Shown one piece after another: positions 25,876 through 37,700 of a stretch of 64,000 nucleotides of DNA. Below the pieces are notes generated by a model. The model did no database searches and was not told where the DNA came from. It saw nothing but the letters and a program-made list of their open reading frames with translations. The DNA lies in contig NC_088314.1 of assembly GCF_910592395.1 (NCBI RefSeq), positions 16,899,998-16,963,997 of the forward strand. Direction: 5' to 3'. The position numbers and the translations under genes are program-made. Every line of letters starts with the position of its first letter. Within the stretch, counting starts at the first letter, position 1. The stretch comes from Lineus longissimus. Lineage: Eukaryota > Nemertea > Pilidiophora > Heteronemertea > Lineidae.

Positions 25876-28800
25876 ACGACGGACGCCACGGTATGGGATA
25901 AGCTCACCTCTGCTAAGAGGTGAGCTAAAAATCAATTGTGGTCTTGTCTCTGAAGAAAAACCAAACATTGAAGAAATCATTACACATGACAATGATAGGA
26001 GTCACTACTGTCTATGGTAAGAAAAAATTCGATTGAAGAAAAACCAAACATTGAAGAAATCAGCCCAGCAGTTTTTGCACAGGTGCCCAAAACTAATGAC
26101 AGTGACAGTTACTTCTATTAAAAAAGCTTCTAGGCCTATGTTCATTGTTTGATATAGCAAAAACATCACAAAGGCTGTTTTGGTTCTCAAATATTTCAAT
26201 GTTCTAAAACCACATGATAACATTGCAAATAGCTTTGCACTCTAATTTTACACACTCATCACTGATGCATGATGTATTGAGCTGGCAGATCGAATTTCTG
26301 CCCCCAGTCTTTCGAATTCAATGCATTATGGGTAAAATCAACCCCACAAAATAGTTACAAAGATAAAGCAGCTCGAAAGGATAAGATTATGGCCGGCTTT
26401 TTGATGTGACACTTCCAGTACCCGAGTACATGAATCCTGTTGACTGACATATTCAGCTATTACATGAAATGTACCTACACTTTTGCTTGGACATAGAAAT
26501 TACATCCTAAATCCACTTTCGTCTTCAGTGGGCCACCATTCAAGTCGGATTCCTGAAATGCAGGAAAAGGAAAACTTCGAAATGATTTCTAGGCAATACC
26601 TGAAAAACGATCCCTAAATGAAGTGGCATGTCACAATGGCAATGCAGAAGATTCGTTGCCCAGGACACCTCTTGAAGACGACTGTCTGCAATTTCTGTAA
26701 TAAAATAGTTGATGTAAAGCGAGTTGGGAGCTGAGAGACGACCAATACATTATTAGCCCTACAGAATATATTTGGCGATTTATAATGTTTAGAATAGAAG
26801 GAGGAAACCAAAGACCCCAAAAGAAATCCTACAATGTCAAAGTGGCCCTATCTACCATATGAGCATCCCGGGCCAATCAGGAATCAAGATGTGACTGGGG
26901 ACAGACCAGAAATTTAATTCGGGATGTCAGACGTGACGGGCGGTGATGTTTGCACTGCACCACGCCTACAGCCTGGAGTCAAGGTTGTCTGCATGTCATA
27001 CTCCATGTTCTTTTCCAATCAGAAAATAGTTTCCAAATCTTTTGCCAATCGAGATTTACACTATTGAATAAAGAGTTTTCTCGATTTCATCCTTTGATAC
27101 AGACGCAAAACCGAGGCTTCTTTCATACTTTGTGTCAGTGCAAGGGCAAGCTAGACCCCAATTAGTCAGAAACACGAGTAGCTAGTCACAGACTCTACCT
27201 CTGAAGTTACTACCGGTAGGCTCAATAAACACAACTGGTGCCCAACCATAGAGGCATGTAAAAAAGCTCATCCTGCTGTAGTGGTTGCATCATTCCTATT
27301 AGCCCAGGCTAGAAGGGAAATTCCCTTTAGCTCAGACGGTAGAGCGATGGCCTTATAAGCGAGAGGTCCCGGGTTCAATCCCCGGTTGGACCTTGGACCT
27401 CTGTTACACTGCCTTGAACTTGAAGGAGGAATACTCCCAGGAGAATATCACCTCCAAGTGCAGAACGAATGCCTGAGAAGAATTCTATCACTAAACCTAT
27501 TTTCTATAAGTTATAACATGCAACAATCAGTGACCTTGTTTGATCAAGGGCTAGCCTAGAAGTAATTCTGCACTCACCTTGATTTGTTCCACGGCGGTCT
27601 TTAGCTGAAGATAGTCGGCTATTTTCTGATACGTAACATCACGTTCATCAAGGACCTTTCTGAAATTAAAGAAACACGTCTATTTCATTGTTTCAATGTT
27701 GAATGACTAACAATGTTTGCAAGGGACATAAGCGGCATGGTGGCTTGAGCACCGGGCGCGAATCAAGGCAACTTGCCCCTGCTTACAAATCTGATCAGTT
27801 CCTTCTGTCCTGCAACCCGGGGCAAACCCTGAGGTCCGAGGACATGAGGATCCCCAGGTATCACCTGGAGATGTATGGTGGCAAGAGCTTCCTTGTCCAG
27901 GCTGACAGGCTTTGTGATGAGCTTGGTGTTAACATTCAAATTAAGATTACGTTGTTGCCTTTTTCAGACACGGGCCAAAAGTCCAGAATTCAGAGGATGT
28001 TCTGAAACACCGCATTTGACCCATCTTTTTCTTTAAACAAAATTTGTGGTGTAAAGTTCAATTCGATTCAACCATTCATATTTTAGAGAGAGATTGGGGT
28101 GGCCAGCACCACTTTTATTGTCCATGCAATTTTCCCGCCAACTTCTGGCTTCTGGTATAAGAATTATCAATCATCCAATATAAATTGTTGATGGCCGACA
28201 TCACTCTTTTTTCAATGTTTCATTACTTAGACTTTGAAGGGAAAGGGTCAAACATACATTAAACCTACGAAGAAAATATTTCACCGCACTGTTTTAATAT
28301 TTTAACCCCCCCCCCCCCCCCGCTTTAGTATCCTGAAGGATTTTTCACTTATCTTTGTAGGATATAACTTGATAAAGCATGATTTCAATAATCATAGTAA
28401 ACCACTTCAATATTGAACCCCAATTTCAATATTGAACCCAAATTTCAATATTTGAACCCAACTTTCAATATTGAACCAGGACTTCAATATTGAACCCCCG
28501 CCTCCATCACTCCATCAGTCACGCGCAAGGAGTCACGCGTGTTCAAGCATGACATCTGACATTTCTGAGAGGATTTCAGTTTGTAAGGGATCGTGCTCCT
28601 TTTCATGCCATAGTATCAAAATGCCGTAGTATTAAAAGACAAAGTAAACAATATGGTGAAATACATGGGGGTTCAAAATTGAAGTTCGAGGGAGGTCAAA
28701 TATCAAAACAGTGCACTAGAATAATGTATTTGTACGTTTGTTAATGTATGGTTGATGTTTTCTTATTCAAAAATATCTGACCTCAATACTGAAGTCAACA

Positions 28801-29873
28801 GTTCAGTATTGAAGTCGCGATTGAATGTTGAATTTTGAATGAGTTTTCTGCGCTCTCGTCGTTAACGCACATCCGTACGGTGGCCCATAGAGGACATGCG
28901 TTTATTTTCAATATAATAGAAAATTTTTCTTTTTACAATGCGTTTTTTTTCTCTCGAATTACAACCGCCGTCGGATTTATTTCTCACCGCCGAAAAAATA
29001 ATTTCCACCGCCGGGTAAAAAATAATAATTCCCACCACTGCGGTGGAAATTAATATCGACCGCGGTGGAAATTAATATTCACCGCGTGGTGGAAATTAAT
29101 ATCGACCGCGGTGGAAATTAATATCGACCGCGGTGGAAATTAATATCGACCGCGGTGGAAATTAATATTCACCGGCGGTGGATATTAATATCGACCGCGG
29201 TGGAAATTAATATTCACCGGTGGAAATTAATATCGACCGCGGTGGAAATTAATATTCAAACCGGTGAATATTAATTTCCACCGCGGTCGATATTAATATT
29301 CCACCGCGGTCGATATTAATTTCCACCGCGGTGGATATTATATTATTTCCACCGCGGTCGATATTAATTTCCACCGCGGTCGATATTAATTTCCACCGCA
29401 GTGGTGGGAATTATTATTTTTTACCCGGCGGCGAAATTATTTTTTCGGCGGTGAGAAATAAATCCGACGGCGGTTGTAATTCGAGAGAAAAAAAACGCAT
29501 TGTAAAAAGAAACATTTTCTATTATATTGAAAATAAACGCATGTCCTCTATGGGCCACTGTACATCCGGTAGAGCGTACATCCGCTGGAGCGTTCAGGCT
29601 CGATTGATACTGGGCATGCGCTTCAAGGCCCAAGATCCGGTGCTTACCGAATCGAACGCGCTGTAGTCCAGGCCTACAGATATAGGCTAGAGCTATTTAA
29701 TTGTAAGACTAAATACAGTGCTTATTTCCCTATCGCCATAGTTAGTAAAATGACAGTAACCTGACAGCCAGTTAAAAGTGTTCTTACTTTAAGTCGTTCC
29801 TCAAAACCTCATTTAGAAACTGCTCGTACTGAATTATCTTGGGATTTATATCGAAAATTTGAGATTCTGTCAT
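23309..29873 (-). CDS. UXT: UXT (ART-27), prefoldin-like co-chaperone subunit, 5 exons
   Basis: Exons on the minus strand: 29873-29788, 27659-27578, 26552-26479, 24111-23940 and 23377-23309. Splice phases match throughout, giving 483 nt and 160 aa (human UXT 157 aa). UXT is an alpha-type prefoldin-like subunit of the URI/R2TP prefoldin-like complex and is also described as a transcription cofactor. Diagnostic stretches are KVLDERDVTYQKIADYLQLK (N-terminal coiled coil), KVDLGCNFYVQAKVPDTS and GFGFYVEMTMDEALDFIDKK (beta hairpins), and TKDAAKVKAHIKLVLEGLRE (C-terminal coiled coil). The gene is expanded by repeats: intron 1 holds a 0.68-kb palindrome, and intron 3 holds a nested transposon insertion. 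It converges with FAM185A and diverges from EMC3. Confidence 0.95.
24778..25931 (+). mobile_element. ACG-tailed non-autonomous element, copy 1
   Basis: Starts AAATGAAATGGCCAGGGCCA with GTGCTCACC. It contains three repeats of a ~300-bp module with TTTGACCTCTGTGACCTTGA, and has GAAACGTGCC followed by a long (ACG)n run. It ends in GAGGTGAGCTAAAAAT. The ends form a short inverted pair GCTCACCT/AGGTGAGC. It encodes no protein that I can see; arginine-run frames are artefacts of the ACG repeat. Confidence 0.8.
25813..25874. repeat. (ACG)n microsatellite
   Basis: About 20 uninterrupted ACG units, part of the ACG-tailed element. Confidence 0.95.
27330..27402 (+). pseudogene. tRNA-like relic (Ile-UAU-like anticodon loop)
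   Basis: A-box TAGCTCAGACGGTAGAGC, anticodon loop CTTATAA (TAT) and T-arm CCGGGTTCAATCCCCGG are clear. The acceptor strands do not pair (5' TTCCCTT against 3' TTGGACC) and the anticodon stem has mismatches. It is therefore a tRNA pseudogene or the head of a SINE, inside UXT intron 2. Confidence 0.6.
27703..28005 (+). other. Unrecognised coding-like island in UXT intron 1
   Basis: A 100-codon open frame (MTNNVCKGHKRHGGLSTGRE; later LRSEDMRIPRYHLEMYGGKS) that is GC-richer than its surroundings. No family recognised. It may be a fragment of a retroelement or processed gene. Confidence 0.2.
28380..28500. repeat. Short tandem repeat of TTCAATATTGAACCC
   Basis: At least five imperfect copies. The core TTCAATATTGAA is itself a palindrome. 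UXT intron 1. Confidence 0.8.
28880..29558. mobile_element. Large palindromic foldback element with 20-bp subrepeats, UXT intron 1
   Basis: Outer arms run from GTGGCCCATAGAGGACATGC at 28880 to its inverse ending 29558, and include the inverted ACCGCCGTCGGATTTATTTC segment. The inner parts are arrays of CGACCGCGGTGGAAATTAAT that switch orientation near 29260. The left arm has more subrepeats than the right. Confidence 0.9.
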
Positions 29874-30255
29874 TTTCGTCGAAATCGAATGAACACACGA
29901 GATCACGGGTTGGTGTAAACTGTAGACGAAAGTGTGGACGAAAGTGTGGACAGCGGCCCTCCGAGTTTGGTGGGCTGGCATTTCTTTGTCTTTCAATATA
30001 TTTAAAAGAAATTGCAGTATATTATGCATTATACTCTTGGGTTAAAATTTACAATCCCCGATCGGAAATGACGTAGTTTGATCGTATTCAACTATAAATC
30101 AATTGAACAGGGTGCTTCGTCAGTCAACCGATGACCTTTTTGGGGGGTGTGATCGGGGATTGTAAACTCGTTCCCTTTTATTTGAATGACAATGACAATA
30201 TCATTCAGTTGTAGGCAAAAATAGTTGGCCCTCTCTCAGACCAACTTTCGTTGAT

Positions 30256-30268
30256 CCAAGATGGCGGC
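30256..30268 (+). promoter_or_regulatory. YY1-type site
   Basis: CCAAGATGGCGGC is a strong match to the YY1 consensus in a divergent promoter region. A mirrored copy lies at 30527-30539. Confidence 0.5.
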
Positions 30269-30526
30269 ACCACTGAAGCCCTGTTGAAAGGTTACTGTAA
30301 ATCAGTCAGGAGTTATACTAGTCAGTTTCACGGAGACAAGTCATACTGTAAAACAGATCAAATTTTTTTTTTCTTTTTTCTTTCGCTGACCCATTAAAAA
30401 GATTATAATGCATAATATACGGCAATTTCTTTTAAATATATTGAAAGACAAAGAAATGCCAGCCCACCAAAATAGAGAGCCGCTGTCCACACTTTCGTCC
30501 ACAGTTTCCACCTTCCCTTCAGTGAC

Positions 30527-30539
30527 GCCGCCATCTTGG
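30527..30539 (-). promoter_or_regulatory. YY1-type site, inverted copy
   Basis: GCCGCCATCTTGG, the inverse of the site at 30256-30268, within the inverted duplication. Confidence 0.5.
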
Positions 30540-31659
30540 ATCAACGAAAGTTGGTCTGAGGTCTCATTAGGGAGTTTTTTTTTGTTATTCATGCGCGGCC
30601 AAGCCCTAACCGTAGTTCCTAAAATCATTGATTTCTCGGTCCTTACAGTATGTCAGCGTTGATTCAGCAGTTGTTTTGGCAAAGACATGTTTTTTTTGAG
30701 TTTCTGAAACCTATAGGGCTACTCAATAGGCGACTAACAAGAAACTACGCATTTATACTGTTGTTGCCGACGTATGTGTACACTGAACTTGGGATGTGCG
30801 TCGGCCCCGTGTTGAAATGCCGTCCAGTGCCAGTTGGTGCGTTTTTCGCTGATTTGTGCAAAATTCAACATATCTCAAAAGTTCAATGGTTGACCCTCGA
30901 TTTTTTTTTGATTTTTGTGTAGCGTAAGCAACTGTCTTTCATGGGAGAATGGTCTCTGTAAGAATTATTCAGGAAGAAATGTATAATATTTGGGGTTTTT
31001 CGTGATTCTCCGGCCCAATTGGCAATATTGCCATTTGGGATGGTGAACATAGCTAGGAGCAAATGCGACGCTAATGATTTATTTAAAGAAATAAAATGCC
31101 CGATTTAACATCCTGCAGAATCAGGGGAATCGGGCGTTTCCAGTGATATACGACACAAATGGGTTGTCCTCATGCATTCACTTTGGAAACGCATTTTAAA
31201 ATATATGTTACGCCCTGTTAATGGGGCACGTCATCATCGCGTACATTTGAGAAAAACTCCCTAACGAGACCTGAGAGAGGGCCAAATATTTTTGCCTACA
31301 ACTGAATGATATTGTCATTGTCATTCAAATAAAAGTAGTTTTTGTGAAAGAATATTATTTGGACTAGTTAGAAATATCACAGTTTCAACAAATTCTTTGA
31401 TAATTAGTCCACATTTGGACACTAGACCTCGCATTTCCCCATCCACAAAGTCAAAGGCCACTTCGAAAACCTTCAAAAAAGGGGCAAAAAAGCCCGTCCA
31501 CTCATTGATCAAAATCACCCATCAAAATAATTTTTTTTCTTTTTTCTTTCGCTGACCCATTAAAAAGATTATAATGCATAATATACTGCAATTTCTTTTA
31601 AATATATTGAAAGACAAAGAAATGCCAGCCCACCAAACTTAGAGGGCCGCTGTCCACAC

Positions 31660-31735
31660 TTTCGTCCGCACTTTCGTCCGCACTTTCGTCCGCACTTTCG
31701 TCCGCACTTTCGTCCACACTTTCGTCCACAGTTTA
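31660..31735. repeat. Six ~13-bp repeats CACTTTCGTCCG/A before EMC3
   Basis: The unit CACTTTCGTCCGC is repeated tandemly about 60-130 bp before the EMC3 start codon. The mirrored UXT-side copy has only two units. Confidence 0.85.
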
Positions 31736-31791
31736 CACCTACCCCGAGATCACGGCGAGATAACACGAGATTTGGAAATTTCCAGGAAAAA

Positions 31792-34700
31792 ATGGCGGAG
31801 GTGCTGCTCGATTCCGAAATTCGACTTTGGGTGTTTTTACCCATTGTTATTGTCACGTTTCTTGTAGGAATCATCCGACATTATGTTACTGTACTACTGT
31901 CATCAGAAAAGAAAGTAGAAATCCAAAAGATAACAGACAGGTAATTTTAGAGCACAAAATTAGGTCTCTGAAACTGATCGGTTCGATTTATCGGATGGCT
32001 TGATGCCGTCACAAACTATACCTATTTTCGGACAAACGGAGTGCTTTACTTACATGAACCGTTGCTTACAACACAGGATGATTGTAAAATAACAGAGAGC
32101 CCGCCCACAAACAATCATTTCAGCCTAAAACTTTATGTCAGGTCATATGTGGAAAATCCATCCACATTGCGCAATGGCAATACGGCCAATGGGCAATAGT
32201 ATGCCAATTATTGCCAATTGGCCATTTTCCAGATCCCTCTCGAGCCATTGTATGATTGTCTGGCGTCTTTTACCATGAAGATCTATTGGTACCAGAGTAT
32301 CTGGCAAAGGGCCAATGACAATGTATCGCAACGTTGTGAGAAGATCCTGTGTTGATCACCACTTTTTCAAAATGGGTACTTACGTCATGACGTAAATGGT
32401 GATATAACGCAGAAGTGATGATACAATACTTCCCAACGTTAATTTACTTATGCCCAGCTTATTTTTTACGCTGATTGAGGGTGTGATTTAAATTAATACA
32501 TGTAGCCGATAGACGCCAATACTAGAGGTTTGTTCGGCACTGAATCAGTGAATGATCATTCATGCGTTTCACTTGGAACAAAGAGTCACAGTGGCTGATG
32601 GGGTTGTGCGTTTTGAGCGTGCTATTTTTTTCGTTAGTGCTCTGGTTCTTCTTTGTCGAAATTGTCCATTATGGACCTGAATCAGTGACTGAATGGCCTA
32701 CAGAAGAACAGCTCGATTGACAATATATAACCGCTCACTAAACAAGTCGAAGTGTGGGCTCCAAAGCTTGTTTGCATGTGTAGGGATGTTTTTCACAGGG
32801 CTCGAGTTTCGTATTCACGAGTACATTGCCCTAACCACGCCTCAGTCCCGCTGAGTCAGTATCAGCTGGGAGGAACTTCAATTGTTGAATATGTTAATAT
32901 TGTAAAGTGCTGCCCGCACACTTGTACAACCTATACCGGTACATCTACAAGCCTTTCAGTTGCATACAGGGCGTGCTTCCCTTTTTTCCTAGGCTAGTAA
33001 AGCGAATAATCGTCAAGTTTAAAGTTGGCCATCGTGCTTATTGTTGGTTTAAAAATATGTTATTTTTTGGACATCTTCATTTTAGCCAAGCCCTTATACG
33101 TAGTCGCATGCTGAGGGAAAATGGAAAATATCTACCTAGAGAGGTGAGTGCAGCCTCTGCAGGCAGAAGTATTCGTCATCCCACTCATCTTCATAATACT
33201 CTGAAGGGGTGGACTTAGTCCGACCCTTGTTGACAAATATGTGCTCATATTCAGGAGGAAGTTCAATCAGATATGCGTCTTGTGGACTATATATAGTCTT
33301 TCATCTGGAAGAAATAAATCTCAAAGACTATTCTTTTTAAAATCTTGCAATTATGGCTAATGTTGCAATTCTGATATACTGGATCACTCTCACTTGTGTC
33401 TCTGACACTTCAAAATGATCGCATGTTTACTCAAGGGGAGAATTCCGCCACGCCAAGCAATGTACATTTTATTTAACTTCTACCTGAAGGTGAGCGTATG
33501 TTTGTCAACGATGGGCTTAATCCATCTAATCGCCTTGGAGAATCAATATCCTGTGTCAGGCTAATTTAATGGCACAACCCAACCATGATGACAGTGTTTA
33601 TACCCAACACCAGAAATACATGTATATTACTAGAATTGGGATATGCCTGTTCCAACAGTCGTCAGTATAAAATCTGCAACGTATCTCCATGAAATCCAAA
33701 GTGATGTACATCCTACACTTGCTGGTACATCCTGATGTCTGATTACATCATTTTTAAATTTTTAAAAATCTTTTCCTAGGCTTTTCATATGCGGAAAAAG
33801 TTTTTCAACGATGAAGAAAACGGATTTTTCAAAACACAGAGACGAGAAGTTCAAGCTAGCAATCCTATGACAGGTAATCAATTTTATTCATTTTTAAAAA
33901 TAATAATGAATGTCTTAGACAACCCAGGTGGTGATTGTTGTTGACGTCACTCACAAATACAATGGTGTTTTTTCCATCCCCAGGTAGACTGCCAGGGAAC
34001 TACAATGCTTGAAATATAGGCAATGTATTACATGTACAAGACCACTCATTTTTGAGGACATACCAGGGCTTTCCAACTATTCCTTAGAGCAGTTTGTCGC
34101 TGGGGGTCTCTGATGTATATAATAAATACCGTAGATAATTCAGTGAAAAACGCGCATCGATCCCGAATTTGCTTTTTGGGATTGATTGTGTGCGTATTTA
34201 GCCCTTGTAAGAAAGATTTGAGGCTGAAATAGACTTGTTTATATTCATTTGCCATGATTGTGGGTTAGAATGTGATTGGGGAGTCAAAAACCCCCTACTG
34301 GCAAGAGAGGTGTCCTGATTAATTTAGAGAGGTCAAATGGAATGAAAACTAGGCTCCTTAATAGAGAGGTGTCCACTGAGGGAGGTTTTACTCTACGTGC
34401 ACGCACAAAAACAGCGCATTTGCAGCCAATAATTCATGCATGACATAAGAAAGATATTATACATTGTTGTAAAGAAAGATATCGATCTATAGTTGGCCAA
34501 TATGGAACTATTGAGCATTGAATAATAGCCAAATTGTGCTATTTGACCTACTGTGACCTTGAAAAGTAGGTGGAAAAAACCTCGCGTATTTTGAAATGTA
34601 GTCTCCTGAGGAGTGTCCACAGTATGAATTTCATGATTTTGGTCAGCTATGTTCATAAGCAGTGTTTTCATACATGTAGCGCCATCCTAGGGCAAAGCAA

Positions 34701-37700
34701 AAGTGTGCACCAGTAAGGGAAATACAAGTCTAGAAACAATCCTTTTTGCAGGCCACAATTATCATACATGTAGATTTTGCTCACAGACACATCTTCGAAC
34801 TGTTTAATCTCTACCATGTCCCATTGCAAGAGTGTTCTAATTCTTGACACTTTCCACAACGCTCCGATAGATGTGGCTTTTCAGGATTCCTTTCTCCGGA
34901 TCTCTCAAGTTTACGCTGTTGACGAAGAAAAAATGTGGTCAAGTTTTCAAAATCATCCATGCCATCACAAGCCTTTCATTAATTGCATAGTTTTTACACT
35001 GTTTAACGGTGTATTATTAGAGGGTGTCACATCTCCCCTAATAAGCAAAAAAATATCAAACTTTTTTTTAGGGATATCGCACCTCAAAGTGCTTAATTAT
35101 GCTCCTTCATGTCCTAAATTCTATAAATTAATGCCTGAAACCCCCAAGTACAAGGCCCAAGTATGTCATTTTCTGGTGGAGATTGCAATTTTCGAGACGT
35201 CCTTTAAATTTGGCAGCTGAAATTGCTAATAACTTCAACAGGTCGCAATGACAAAATGTCCCTAAATTTGGCTGAATAGCGCAAAAAAACCTGTTCCAAA
35301 ATACATGTAGGCTATAAAATTACAAGGTGTACATGTACATGTAGTTGAAAGGCCTGCATCAGATAAAATAACGAAAGCTTCGAAAATGATATGTGATCTC
35401 AAACGCCTCTAGCATGGGTAAAATCATTCCAGTACTACATTAGAATCATGAGCGAAGATTAGCACCATTCCGACTCCCACTCTGCTGACTCAAACTCCGA
35501 GAGGGAATAGCACCAACCAATGGACAGCCGCGATTTAAATGATTTAATGGATGTTTTCCATTCCTGGAAAACCATCACATCCTATTCGTAAGAAATTGGC
35601 ACAAATAGGAATACGACTTCGATATTTGCGGTTAATGCGCGCAATCAATTTAAGACGACAAATCCTTCCTAGCATTATGACAGTGTTTCATCAGTGGTTA
35701 GCGTCCATCAAATAATTCAAATCATAAGTATCCATAGGTGGCTACTATTTGCTTTTGGAGTTTCAGTCAGAGTGGGAGTCGGAATTGTGCTAATCCTCGC
35801 TAATATGTAGCGTTTAACTGACACGATATATTCTCGGTGAAATGGAGGTGGAAGCTTGGGTCTTAGTCCCGAACAAAAATGAAAGTATTTGTAGGCCAAA
35901 ATGGTGTCAGGTGTTCAGTTCTTTACGCCTACTCAACTTCACCTATTTCAATATGGTGATTGCGACAGATGATATTGAATTGGACATTGTTTTTTACTAC
36001 GAAATTGATTATGAAGTGAAATAAATGGCCCTTACATTTTTTAAATGTGCACATTCCCTCTAATTTAACAACCAACAAGTCTAGATTGCACACAACAAGG
36101 GAATAATCAACAATTCTCGTCCCGGTCAAGGCTGCAGCTTACAATTCACTCTCACTGGACGCCACCACTGACATTTCAGTTATTCCCACTGGCTCAGTCT
36201 ACAAGCTTGAGAAAGGTGTTCTGTCACGATGGCCACTACAGCATTAATTCTCATTTCAAGTCTTGCCTTTCCCTCACTAAAGCATACGTCCCCTTTTTTC
36301 GAAAGAATTACGTGGCCTTCAAATCCAATTGTACATAATCAATCACCTCACACCCATGTCGTTTCCACCATAATTGTCATCTCTCAAGGGTTCAATTCTA
36401 AACTGAGGGCTTTATGTTTGTATAAATTTACATCCAATATAGTGTGCTGAACCATAATAAGCAGAGGGGGGGGGGGCAGGGCTACTGCCCCCTAGTTGGT
36501 TCCAAGAAACATGTTTTTCATGCAGAACATGCAAAATTGGGGCGTAAAGTGGTGTTCCGCATCCCCGGACATCCTATGACCCCACCCCCCAGGATCAAAA
36601 AGTCAAACATGGCCTAGGTGCATGTTCCGCTAAAACTCTGCAATATACATACCTGGCCCTGAGGATACACACATCCATCACAATTCACACACTCTTGATA
36701 AGTGTTAGCCCAGCTATATGCACTTGACCATTTATTTTTACATTCATTGCACGAATAATAACCGAAACATCGTCGTCCACCTTGGTATGGAGTATGAAGT
36801 AACTTTATTTTAGTACAGCCTCCGCAACCTCGACATGATGGTGAATCTGGTAGACTGTCGGGCCAGTATCGCTTTTTGAGGGTCCATACTTCATCGCAAT
36901 CACTCTCCTCACAGTCACAACTGCACTGGACCTTGAAGGGACCACTGTTTGTCAACGCCTCACTCTTCTTTTGAAAGCATAAAAAAAGAAAATGAAATCG
37001 AATCTGTTTGGTCCTGCCCTATCCTCAAAGAAGCGGAGTTGGAATAAAAAGTTTGATCTTATACTGCCAGTGACCTTTATTTAGGGAATTAAGGCAGAGT
37101 TGGCAGATCTTGTTGGTCCAATTAAGACCACTCAGGAAGACCGAAAATGTAGACCAAATCCTAATGTTCTTCAAGGACCAACAACAAAGTATTGATTTCT
37201 GTTCTAAAAGGTCAAAATGAAAACAGGTGTGATCTTCTTCAGGAGGATTTAGGTGCAAATTCGCCCAACCTGACTTCTGGAACCACAATATAGTGACGTC
37301 ACGACGTCCCCAATCACTCGAGAGCGAGTGTTATATAAATGTTGCGATAATGACCTACACAACAATGTTGGTGGTTTTTAGTATTTCGTGACAATTCAAT
37401 AGAAATGGTATGTTCACATCGATGTCTCTTGCTGATTAAATGCGGCACTGCTTCTCAAATTTTTAGTTGGGGAAATCAACATACCAAGCAGTCCTTGCTG
37501 CGATACCAAGGGCCACTGAAATCAAAACGAGGCCCAATGGAAACCTTGATATCCTAGTTGCCAGAAGAGTACCAACTTGACCCACCAGCTTCCGACTCTA
37601 GCCACCCTTTATAAAGGGACTCTGCAATCTCAGAGCCTTGTGTGTCAAGATGAGCCGGAGTAGCCTACCACTACCTGTGGTTGCTCTCTGAAAAGAACAG

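Larger units (their letters stand above)
24358..25950. mobile_element. TIR element (GAGACAAGACCAC family) carrying a nested ACG-tailed element, UXT intron 3
   Basis: The ends are GAGACAAGACCAC at 24358 and its inverse GTGGTCTTGTCTC ending 25950. A related copy without the inner insert is at 40338-40779. The flanks are a ~90-bp tandem duplication whose other copy (near 25980-26070) lacks the insert and reads GATTGAAGAAAAACC, so the insertion point and a probable 4-bp TGAA target duplication are visible. The ACG-tailed element occupies about 24778-25931. Confidence 0.85.
29874..31791. other. Divergent UXT/EMC3 spacer built of inverted duplications
   Basis: A segment beside UXT (29898-30035) is the inverse of one beside EMC3 (31555-31757), sharing TTTAAATATATTGAAAGACA and AAGAAATGCCAGCCCACCAA. 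A third copy is at 30400-30510. A second pair (about 30175-30240 versus 31262-31335) and a third (30236-30270 versus 30525-30565) are also inverted. There is no gene in it. Confidence 0.8.

Noticed and set aside
25470-25992. Poly-Arg and poly-Ser frames
   Set aside because: Translation of the (ACG)n run in different frames and strands.
27330-27402. Functional tRNA-Ile(UAU) gene
   Set aside because: The acceptor stem does not pair and the anticodon stem has mismatches, so it is called a pseudogene or SINE head.
34777-35220. 147-codon frame in EMC3 intron 3 as a gene
   Set aside because: No recognisable domain, no homology to the neighbouring 3CxxC genes and no supporting signals.
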